Positions 21,314-31,800 of a DNA stretch of 64,000 nt are shown one piece after another. This stretch comes from Amoebophrya sp. A120 (taxonomy: Eukaryota > Sar > Dinophyceae > Syndiniales > Amoebophryaceae). The stretch lies in the NCBI GenBank assembly GCA_905178155.1, contig CAJINV010000009.1, positions 1,856,882 to 1,920,881 of the forward strand, given 5' to 3'. Both the position numbers and the translations under genes were made by a program. The notes beneath the pieces are model-generated. The model saw only the letters and a list, made by a program, of their open reading frames with translations. It was not told the origin of the DNA and searched no databases. Within the stretch, counting starts at the first letter, position 1. Each line of letters starts with the position of its first letter.

Positions 21314-21994
21314 GCTGAATTTGTGGCTCAAGCGGCCCTTCGGGGGATGGAAGATAGACCAACGCAACTTAAGTAAGCTCTCGTCTTCAAAAACCAAAAT
21401 GAGTGTTCGTCGTCAAAATATTCAACAAGAAAGAGAAATGAGATGATCTTTTTTGCTTGAAAGAACCTGCTTCACAGACGAGCTGCAGAACAGGAACAGG
21501 TAGCAACACGAAGAATCTACTTTTTCAACAACACGAATCACATAGCAGTGGCCCGCTGGAAAGTGATTTTTCTTTGTTTATTCCCCCGTCCACTGCTGGA
21601 GCTGGAGGAAGTAGAGAAAAGAGTAGATGAATTCCACCTATCCCGATACTTTTGCCATCATCAAAACAGCCCTTGTAAAGTCAAAGGGCGTATAAAACGC
21701 CAAATGTTCTTCTTCTTGTTGAGGTTCGTCGGTGCTTTCAAATCCGTCGACTATTCCACCACTTCTTGGACTAGGTGTTTTTGCCGTAGCAAAGTTTTCA
21801 AGAATTACAAAACGGCACGCCACGTCTTGTGTCCGCGGTAGCCATCCTATTAACCGTCGATTCCGACAAGCGACGCTGTTGTGGTCTCCAGCCCTCTGAG
21901 AAGTGTACTTCTAGTATATCATGTTTGATGGTCCAAATCCACGTGCCGTGCGTGGTGCTGCAGCAGCACGCGTCATATACAACCTGAGCCTCAT
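21314..21994. other. intergenic, no gene seen
   Basis: About 680 bases between the ECH-fold gene and the last exon of the RAP-domain gene. Only short frames. Confidence 0.5.
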
Positions 21995-24597
21995 CTAAGA
22001 AGGTGCCCTTCCCGTCGCATCTCCTGCCCCTGGTACAACTCCTTCCTCGAGCAATTTACCCAGCAGTGGTCCGATGTTCGCCTCGAGCAATTCGGACTGC
22101 TCTTCGTCGCTCTTGCACTGCCGCCAGCGCCAGTAGCTGAGAGACACCGGGTGGAAACCTAGGTTGTTGAGAATCCGGTGCTTCACCGTGCGGTTAATCG
22201 GACGGTTTGGCGCGTCGAGGTCAATGACCAACTTCGTTTTCTCGTCCGTCAAATCCGCTCGGAGCGAACCAATACGGAATCGCGTGCAAACACGCTGCCA
22301 TCGCCTGAGCCTGACTAGTGACATCATTTCCTGACGGCTTTGTCTCTGTCGAAATCTCTTTTGCTTGTCATTGCTACTGATGTTCTTCGAATGTATGACA
22401 GACACTCCCAACACTCGTCCGTGCTTGCTCACGACGATGCGGATGCGGCTGGTGCTCACCTACAGCGTCTATTTTTCTACTTTAACTTTTTCTATTTCAA
22501 CATCAACTCATGCACGCTCAACTTTATGATTATGCCGCGCTTGTTGGCAGATATTTTTGCTTTTATATCGAAATACTGAAGCGTTGGCATACTGCACCTG
22601 CTATAATCTTGAGCTTCTTGTTCTTTTTTTTTCATGTAACTCTACTAGCATCGCGAAGATAGACTTGCTTTGACTTTCCAGCACGCCTGGGCCATGGCAT
22701 TTTGTTTGTTGCAATTCGTAAAACGTTAGCCGTGCCAATTTCCGCTGCTTTCCTGCGTCCTTGCTCCGTGGCCGTGGCCATGCTCAAGCCCACATTTTGC
22801 TGCAGCTGGATTTTTTGCTTGTGAAACGTGTGCTCCAGCTTAAGGAGCAGCTCTGCCTGCAGTCGACTGCTCTCGTTCTTCGACTGCGCCACAGAGTCTG
22901 CGTCTTCGCACGCAATCTGCCACTGCTTGGAAAGCTGCACCTTGCTAGAAGAAGATGAGCTAGAAGCTGGAGTTGTACTGGTCGAACTTTGCTGTTTGTG
23001 CTTCTTCTCGTCCGAGGTTTTTTTGTCCTGTTCGCCTCGTCCAGGTGCCCCCGCTCCGGCAAATATCTCCCAGTGCTCGAACTGCAGCGACAGCAGGATC
23101 TCGTGCGACTTTGCGAGCAGTACCCGATTTTTGGGCGCCGGCATGGCCATGAGGCGGTCAATCAGGTCTCGGATCCGCACGGAGTACATGTCCTTGTCGA
23201 ACAAATGCTTGAACCTGCAATATCATTTGCAAAACCATCACGCTGGTACTAATCCCAGTCATGCAGCAATACAAATACCTTTTACAAGACAGAAAGACCC
23301 ACTTACCCATAACATTCGTCATGCCACGAAGCGAATTTGTATTGCAATTACGAGGACTGCACTGTCATGATGCTTTTGCAATTCATATGCAAACGCCCCA
23401 AGCCACGTCGATCATGTGGATCATGTAGATGGTTTGGGTCCGGTGCGTGTCCAGAAACCGCGTTCCGAGCAGCTTTACCAGCTCGGTGTCGTCGTACTCC
23501 GGTTGCAGCATCGACAGGCTGAAAAACAGCTTCGCGTTTTCCGCCGCGGAAAGCTGGTTCTGGTCGATCTCCTGTCTCAGGTGGTCCAGCACGTCCTCCA
23601 CGTTTAGTTTCACCAAAAACCGCAACCGGGAGAGGGAGTAGAGCATGCCGACCAACTGTTTCGGCGTGAACACGTGCAGGTTCTCGAAGGCAAGCTGCGC
23701 CAGCCGGCGGAGCAGAAATCCGCGCACCAGGCCCAGATCAGACAGCACTTTCAGTGCGTCCACAATGTCGCGGGACGAGAACCGGTCGACCTCGTCCGTC
23801 ATCCGCTCCACGATCATGTCGTGCATCTCCCGGTCAAAGAAGCCCCAGCGGCGAAAGGCCTCCAGCAAACCGACCGCGTGCGCCGGCTCGATGTCTTGCA
23901 CGACCTTCATAGTCTCCTGCCGCACAAACTCAATTAATTCCACGTCGTGCACCTTGCGACTACTCAGCGCAAGCGCCAGCTGCGCCAGATACCGGGGCGA
24001 AAACGCGTTCTCCCTTTGCCTAATCGTGGTGGCGAGGCTCTGAACCAGGTCCTCCAGCTCGGGCGTGTTGAAACGCAGCTTCGCGAGCGCGTCGGCTAAT
24101 TGTGCCAGCGAGCGCGCGTCGATCAGCGCTGCGTTGTCCACTTTGTCCTTCACTTTTGCCAAAAGAAGGCGGAACCGCTCGTCGGTCGCAATCTCGTTCA
24201 TGTGCTGCGGATTCTGGTGGTTAGAGCTCGCGAGGCCCCGTATCGCCTCTTGCATAGTCGCAAAGTCGATATCCGCGTTCTCACTGAAAAAATCCAGAAT
24301 TTCGAGGCCTTTTCTCTCGCGTATCGCAAGCCGCCGATCTGATGTGTCGGAGTAGGCAAAGCAACGCTTTTGGCGGACGAGAGACGACGCGGCTGCGAAT
24401 TCTGTTGATGTCAGGACCACCTTACAGCCACTTGTTCTCGTCTGCATTCGGGGCATCACCGTCCACATGCTCGCCACGCTCGCCCGCCCAGAACTACTAC
24501 TAGCCTCCCGATGAAACGACCATGTTGCAGAAGACAACCAACCGGCCCCGCCAAGACGGGGGCTGGAACGTTTTGTCAAAGCTCTCCCAGTCGGCAT
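21995..24597 (-). CDS. RAP-domain organellar RNA-binding protein (FASTK-like helical repeats)
   Basis: Exon 1 runs 24597 to about 23394, exon 2 from about 23214 to 22646 and exon 3 from 22314 to 21995, giving about 700 residues. Exon 2 to 3 is a GT-AG intron joining in frame (phase 1). Exon 1 begins with a basic, Ser-rich leader resembling a mitochondrial targeting peptide. It then shows alpha-helical repeats typical of FASTK-like and apicomplexan RAP proteins (SLAQLADALAKLRF, YLAQLALALSSRKV, LVGMLYSLSRLRF). Exon 3 carries the RAP domain: KLVIDLDAPNRPINRTVKHR followed by ILNNLGFHPVSLSYWRW, matching its Asp-x-Asp and Lys-Arg-x-Leu pattern. Such proteins process organellar, often rRNA, transcripts. 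The exon 1-2 junction is imprecise because that intron is inverted-repeat-bounded. Confidence 0.85.
23215..23394 (-). mobile_element. inverted-repeat-bounded intron in RAP gene
   Basis: The ends of this intron are imperfect inverted repeats. At the 5' side (minus strand) the sequence runs TGCATATGAATTGCAAAAGC then ATCATGA. The reverse complement of the 3' side runs TGCAATATCATTTGCAAAAC then CATCACG. The core TTGCAAAA(G/C)CATCA(T/C)G is shared. A GT-AG choice (GGC|gt... ag|CAT) preserves frame only by dropping two conserved-looking residues; other in-frame cuts have no GT-AG. Exact ends are open by a few bases. Confidence 0.6.
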
Positions 24598-25857
24598 TAT
24601 TTACTTCGTAAACTGTTTACGAAGTCCAACAAGTTTCGCGTTTTTCTTTAACTTTAACTTTATTGTTTGAATCTATAGCGTTAGCGATAGCCTCGTCACA
24701 ATGAATACTACTCCTGATCATGAAGACGGCTACATGAAAAGAACCTTTAAGTTGCTGACGTGTCCTCGGTTTCGTTCTTTATCCTGTGCCACTAGATCGC
24801 AAAGATGGACCTATCCCACGACACCGTGCGGTGCTGGGCCAGTATCTGGGAAAAATAAAACACGGCGGATGTATGATACATTCTTGACACGCTGACACAC
24901 TAACCAACGAACGCTAAACCACGACATGAGCTAACCATCGCGTTTATAGTTCTGGATAATTTCAAAATGAAACACGACCAATGCCTACCGAAGGGAACTT
25001 TTGATCGTGGAGGAAATAAAATGTTTGCTCGTCGGAGTAAAATTGCACTCAAACCAATGCTGGACCAAAATACCCATTTGAGAACCAAAAGCAAGGGACA
25101 AGGACATGACCAAAAATTTCGCTACATGATCATGAAGTTGAACACAAGATGTTCTAACTCACCATAGTAACACCGCCATCTTCACGACCCACACACATTC
25201 TATCTTTGACCTTGATCAGCCTGAAACAAGGACGGGATGCGTAATAAGATCAAAGATGGGACGATTTAGAATTTTCAACTACCTGATAGTTACTTATCAG
25301 TCAACATCGAACGTAAATAAAAGTGAACGAGAGCCTGGAGGAGGTGGGTGGCTTCCCCTCTGTCACAATCCTGGTTCAAAATGCATATTGTCACTGCAAA
25401 GCTATTTTACAAAAGCAAACTGTTAGTTATACAACTCGCGAAAGATCATACTGCCGAGAAAACTTTCGTGCAATTAGAATTACCTGTGTCTAAAATCAAT
25501 ATAAACGAAAATTTCGAAAAGAGGCAATGATGACAGATTTTGGCATGGATATTTATTGAAACAAATTTCTTTTTTCTTGTACTTCTCACACTGTTCAAAA
25601 TAGAGAAGCTCAAAGTCTAGTGTACATGTAAAAAACAGTGTAAAATAAAGGCAGAAAAATGCTCAGGGGCGGTTTCTTAGTTGTGTATAAAGATAAGCTG
25701 TAAAATTGAAAATCAAAAACAGAGGTAAAGATTTAATATTATATCTTAATCTTTGATGTTCATGTAGTTATTGCCACTCTTACGGATGAGGGCAAGTTCG
25801 GTGTAGTGGGAAAGTTGAGTCAAATCAATCATCCAGCTGGTGCGATGTTGAGGAAGG
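24598..25857. other. intergenic with start-proximal palindrome
   Basis: About 1.26 kb between the RAP gene and the large secreted-protein gene. A perfect palindrome lies at 24604-24624, just upstream of the RAP start. Otherwise only short frames; AT-rich from about 25300. Confidence 0.5.
24604..24624. promoter_or_regulatory. 21-bp palindrome immediately upstream of RAP gene
   Basis: CTTCGTAAAC, one T, then GTTTACGAAG: two perfect 10-base arms, ending seven bases before the start codon at 24597. The half-site recalls GTAAACAAACGAAG upstream of the J-domain gene (near 4268) and a TCGTAAAC near 1850 upstream of the first gene. A regulatory or leader function is a guess. Confidence 0.4.
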
Positions 25858-28800
25858 TCACGTAGGACAGGACGGACAGCTCGGGTCTTCTGGAGAAGAA
25901 GTGGCAGGAGCGTGATTTGTGTTCTCCTTCTCCTGCTTGCCAGCACTTACTGACGTAGCACCAAGCTCGGGACGAGCTTGCGCTTGGTGAACCGAGGAGG
26001 ACTGCATTGTAGTTTCGCCGGCACCTCCTCCTCCAGCGCCGTGGGCGGAAACTGCAGGGCTAACTACCGGGAGGCAGTGCCCAGTGCTTTTGTCCATCCG
26101 GCATTTCAAACCGCTCGCAAATTCGCATTGACGGACCTGCCATTCGGTTGCCTCCGTCGCATCTCCTGGGAGGATCACGCTTTTCTCGTCGCAATCAAAG
26201 CACGTCTCTACCATCGCTTTCTCGTTCGGGTTTTCGATGCTTGTCCAAACACAACGACGTGCAAGACCGAACCTCGCTGTCCCGAAGTCAGAACGAAAAA
26301 CACCGACAGCATCCCAAATGCAAATGACCCCCAAAAACCGACTCGACATTGCCTAAGTCGTGACCATGTGCTGTACAACTGTTCATCAAGACATGAAAAA
26401 AAAAATGCATACTTTTTCTTGCATTACTAGCGCATTTGAAAATAGTAAACCTCCACCTATCGTCATCGTCTGAGCGCGAAGAAACTTGAAACCTACCTGC
26501 CAGCCAAGTTAGTTGTAGTGAAAAGTGTGCGAGCTCTCTTTGTGAGTGTTGAGGTTATTTTTTGAGTTTGCATTTTTTGCAACAGTCTTGGGATCATCTG
26601 CTGTACGGGGTGTTGGCAGTGTTCGCATTGAGATAAACCCCGTCGGAGTTACAGACCGATGGCGATTTGAAGCTTGCGCACGTTGTCGGTTGTTTGTGAT
26701 AACAACGGGTCTCGAAGCCAGCTGGAGCAAGATCTTTCTGCCAGGCGTCTTTCAAGTGAGCGTTCTTCTCCTTCGTGTCGTCTTCCGGCGCCTCCTTCCG
26801 AAACAGAATGCAGTTGGAATCGGCAAGAGCATTGGCGCCTGTAGGATCCGTTTCGCGCATCAGCATGTATGCGGTACAATGCAAGTCCGCGCTGCAGAGG
26901 TCGGCGCAAAACCAGAAGGAGCCAAAGGGAGTTGAATCAACGGTCGCGTCGTGGCTGTAGGGAACAAACTGGCTGCTCGAGCAAGCCTCTTTCGATCCGT
27001 CACTTTTTTCGCAGTTGCACCAACCAGGGTCTGCTTGCGAAACGTACTCCGGAGAATACCACGGAGCAACATGTTCAGATGACTCAGGTGCATCAGTAGA
27101 CTGAGCATCATCTTGCGGGAACATACACTCGTGGCCGACATGCTTCAGCAGAGCATCTCTATGAGCGACAGGCAAGCCCAAAATAGCATCTCCCTGGAGG
27201 ATCGTTTCGTCGTGTTGCGTCCCACCGGCAGCTCCACCCTTCTTGTGTATTGCGAGGTCGTACCGCATCGGAAATAAAGCGCTGTTAGCATCGACCGACC
27301 CCGTTGGGCACCCGACCCCGTTGCCCTGTGCTCCCGACGGGTGACAACAGGCCCCCTTGCGCTGCCCGTCAAACGAATCGCACTTGTCGCACCAGCCCGT
27401 TTGTCTGTCGCAGGTCACGAAGCAGTCGTTTTGGTGGCGCCAGAACCACGTTTCGTCTCCCGGCACCGCGTTGTCTTCAGCGGTCGATACTTTTCCGAAT
27501 GTCTCGGCAATGCAGCCGTCACACTTGGACTCGTGTAGCTTAACTGAGCGGCCAACTTGTGCCCCGGGAAACACGCACTCCGCGTGCTTTGCAATTTCTT
27601 CTGGTACTACAGAATCGCCGATGAAGTCGCTTCGCACCAGTGACGTTTCGGGGCCGGCCGTTCCACTAGCTGCTTCAGTTGTATTAGTTCTTGTCCCCTT
27701 GAAGCGCAGGGGAAAATCATTTGGCCAACTCGTGTGTGTGCAAGCTTCGGACGTGTGTCCTACTTTCGACACGTTACAGCACGCACCGGAGCGAGTACCG
27801 TCTCGCGAATCACACTTGTTGCACCAGCCAGTTTTGTCGCCGCAGGTTACGAAACAGTCCCCGTCGTGGCGCCAGGTCCAGTCCCATTGCTCCTCGCGTG
27901 AAGAGCCATCTGCGAGACTGACAGTGACCGTGATTGTAGCACTACTGTCGGCAGTCTGGAAGCATCCGTCGCACTTCGATTCCTGTAGCTTGGCGCACGC
28001 GCGGCCGTGACACTTCTCCCCCAGCAGAGCTACGCGATACTGGTTAGAAGGTTGGTTTTTTTCGCCCGTGACCAACTCTGGCAACTTCGGAGGCCCGATG
28101 TCACTGCCCACTTCAATCTTGCGCATGCAGTGATAGTCCTCAAGAAAAGAAGAAGGAGAGGCCGTAGAGGGGGCGGCTTTCGCAGCTGGTGGCTCCTTCT
28201 CCTCCGCAACTCCGTCGACGTCCGCGTTGTTCTCGGGCCGAAATAGTGTGCAGCGGTCCATCTCGACCTCCGTGCCCTCGCTGCTGGTTGTTTGTACAAA
28301 GGCCTTGCACCTTCCGTCGTTGTTGCACAATTCACTGCAAGATTTCCGTGTGTTGCCGCTTCTCGCCAGCAAAAATTGCTTTTCGCCGGCGCACGTTTGA
28401 CCGCCACACTGACACCATCCCCGACCCAAACTTGTGTACCCGAAGTTGCGTATGTGTGGTAGCACGCATTGGTCGTAGTCCCGTGCATGGGGTTTAAACT
28501 GGGTCTGCAAAAGGGGGTTGTATTCCTGGCGACATTCCGGCGGCTGCATTTTGTTGTCTGCGAGGTCCGTGTCTCGAAAAGCTCGGCAGCAGGCACCCGA
28601 ACGAGTGCCGTCGTTGGAATCGCATTTGTTGCACCAACCTGGTGCGTAATCGCCCCCTCCGCCACAGGTGCCCCAGCACTCGTTGGGACGATTACCACAT
28701 CCCTCGCACTGCGTTTGTTTCGAGCGGCGGCATTCGGGGGTCATTTCAACGGCGTCGGTACCATGGTTCGGCTTCAACGCAAAAAAATTCGGCTGGTCGT

Positions 28801-31800
28801 GAATGAAGCAGGTTGGGAGAAACTCGTCCGGCGGTCTTGGCGCGCCGCCTCTGTTTTTTCCAACTTTCCGCTTCACGCTACTTTTGCAAGCGTCTTCCGT
28901 CTTGTCTATGAGGATCGCCGAGTCCCAATGCAAATTGTATTCCACCTCGACCGTGAGAGAGCTCACCGCGTTTTCTTGTCTATTCTGGAGATGACAATTA
29001 ATATTGTTCCCGGTGGCTGCCTTTTCGAAGTAAAACCCTCTGCAATCAGGACTATCAAAGCACTGAGTGTAGCAGTCTTGGAATGTGTCTGCCGTGACCG
29101 CTTTCGTCTCTGTTTGCCTTTGCGACGGATCTGGACGCATCAAGCGGACCTTCTGCCTCTTCAAGCGTCCGCATTCCGCCTGCTCTCTTTTCACTTTTTC
29201 CTTGCAAGATTCGAAGCTACTTTCTTGTTGTTCGCTCTCCCGCTCCATCACGACGGAGTCAAAAGAGGGCTCGCTGATGGTAGCAGTCTCCGGATTCATT
29301 GTTGATCTCAAAAAGCAGTTGGGGTCGTTTGCTGCTGCTGCATCTTCTTTCTGTGCCGCATTCTTGTTGTACGTGAAACCTTTGCAGTCGGTTTCTTGCA
29401 AGCACAACAGCCAGCACTTCTCAAACGGCAGGTCCGCTACGACTGCGAATACGCCGGTACCGTCGACTGGAAATTTTATGTTCTTCAAACGGACGCAGGT
29501 ATCGGTAACGTCGCGCGACCAGGGCAGCACATGGCGTGTCACGGGGACTGGCGGAAAGCAGGTCTCTTCATCTTGTTCCACAAGACCTCCTCCCGCCACG
29601 CGGTCCAACACCACCGAGTCACAACAATTGTCCTTCCTGGCCTTCTCAGTCGCCACCGCTTCGTCCGTGAGGAAAAGGGCACAGCTCTCATCGTTGCCGG
29701 CAGTAGCGGTGCCGTCTTTCCTGTGGGTAAAGCCCTTGCAGTCCGAGTTGTTTGCGCAGGCCGTCCAACATTCCTCAAAGGTGAGCTTGCCCGTCGGTTC
29801 TTCCGGACTTTTAAAGTCCTTGAACTCCCCTGCTAAGTACGTTACATCTTCCAAGCGCCGGCATGTAGGTACAGGTGGCGCGTCACAGATCGAGCCATCT
29901 TCCCGCTTCAAGAACACAGAATCGAAATCGTATATGTGGTATTGAAAATCGGGATCGGGATCACCCATGTCCGACTTGAGGATACAGTTTGATGTCAACA
30001 CGGTCGCATCGTCCGGGACGTGTTTTCCGTACACAAAGCCTACGCACTTGTCGTGGGCTTTACAAGCCGCCCAACACTGTTCGAAAGTGACTAGCCCATC
30101 CATGTTCCCGTGCACATCCGTGCCTACGTACTCCACGTTTTCGATCCGCGTGCAAAATTTTTCGGCCGCGGTCCGGCTCACAGCAACACTGAGGGGATTG
30201 GCGTCGTGCACAATCTTGGTCCGTGCGAAGGTGAACCCGTTACAGGCCTCGGTCTCTTATGCATTCAAACTTTTTATTTGCCCACGCTGAAGACCCAAGA
30301 AAGTTCCTCCACTGTTACTGTTTCGAATTGCAGGTGAGGCAGACCAGGACGAGAAAGATTACACACAAGAAGACGAGGCTCAGCACGAGCAGGGCAGAAC
30401 CATGCAAAAGTTGTGTTCACAAGACATGATACTCAAATCAATGTCAATGTCCGACAAAACCAGAAGTCGAGGAATAACTTTGATGCCGATCCGCCGGATA
30501 AGAGACATAGCATTAGCATTACCGAGGCGGTTCAAATAAAAGTATTGGAATACAGGTGATTCTAATATTCTCTGATGAAGATCAGCATGGCCCGCAAACA
30601 GGCGCAAGCTTTGCAAGAGCAAGTGCACGTGCTACTTCGCAAGAAATACAAGCCAAGCCCCTCCATACGATGCAGTTGCAGCAGAAAGATGCACGTCTGC
30701 TTACAATCTAATCATGAAATTCATGAAAATCAAATACACGTTTTCAATTTCAATCATACATTTATTTTGGGCGCAACGGGCATAAAAAATTGGAATTGCG
30801 TTGTATTGCATAACTCGACGCACAGATTCAGGCACTCTTCGTAGGTGCGCACGTCCTGGACGAATCGCGAACCCACGCCGTGGTTTTCGTAGCCGGAGTG
30901 CTTCATATTTGTCTGTCGGACGCAGCCTTTCTGGATGCCACCGCCGGCGCCACTGGTAAGGGCAAACGCCTGCGTCGTCGCGACGCTCTGTCCGAGGCGT
31001 GCCTGGTCACCGCAATGATAGTACTTGATTTCCATGGTGTCGGTGCCTTCATGTAGTTTTCGATCCACGCCAATGTGCGTCACCATTTGAGGGGTGCGTA
31101 GGTCAGGTTGATTTACCGTAATGTGGTCGCCATTGATCCCGCACTTGTATCGCACACCATATTGTATCTCGCTTACACTTTTCACGGATGTAGAAAATAG
31201 GCCGTAGTAATCCCAGGCCTTGGCGTCTGAGCAAACTGATTCGTGCCTCCACAGCACGTGCGTACGCGGAGTATCAGAAGAAATTTCACCGTGCTCGGCC
31301 TCTACCACGTCCTGGGAAATGCTGGGATCAGCACCGCCGGGGAAGACAGCAGCCTTATCGCAGCTCGTCTCGTGCTTAATGTGCAGCTGGGTGCAGCGGC
31401 TGCATAGGGTGTTTGTAAATTCTTGGCGCGCGAGGTCGGAGTACGGCTGCCACAGCGGCGCCACGTCGGAGATCTGGAGTTTGGTAAGTAAATCTTTGAG
31501 GTGCGCGGCATCGAGCTCCTCCTTCTCCAGATCTGCGTACAGTTCCGTGGGCAGCAGCATGTGCTTGGGCACCTGCTCCGCCGCACGCCCCGCTCGCGCG
31601 AATTTCTCCAGGTGCACGCCCACAGCGAGGGCCTCGCTCAGCAACTGCCCCGTCACGCGAGACAGATCCACGATGTCCTCCGAGACCAACACGGGCTGTG
31701 TCAGGCGCGCCACGGTTTTTAGATACAGCTCGAGCAACTCGTCCTCTTGATCCCGGAACACCTGGAGCAACTGTAGCCACTCCCCCTCCAGCGTTTGAAA

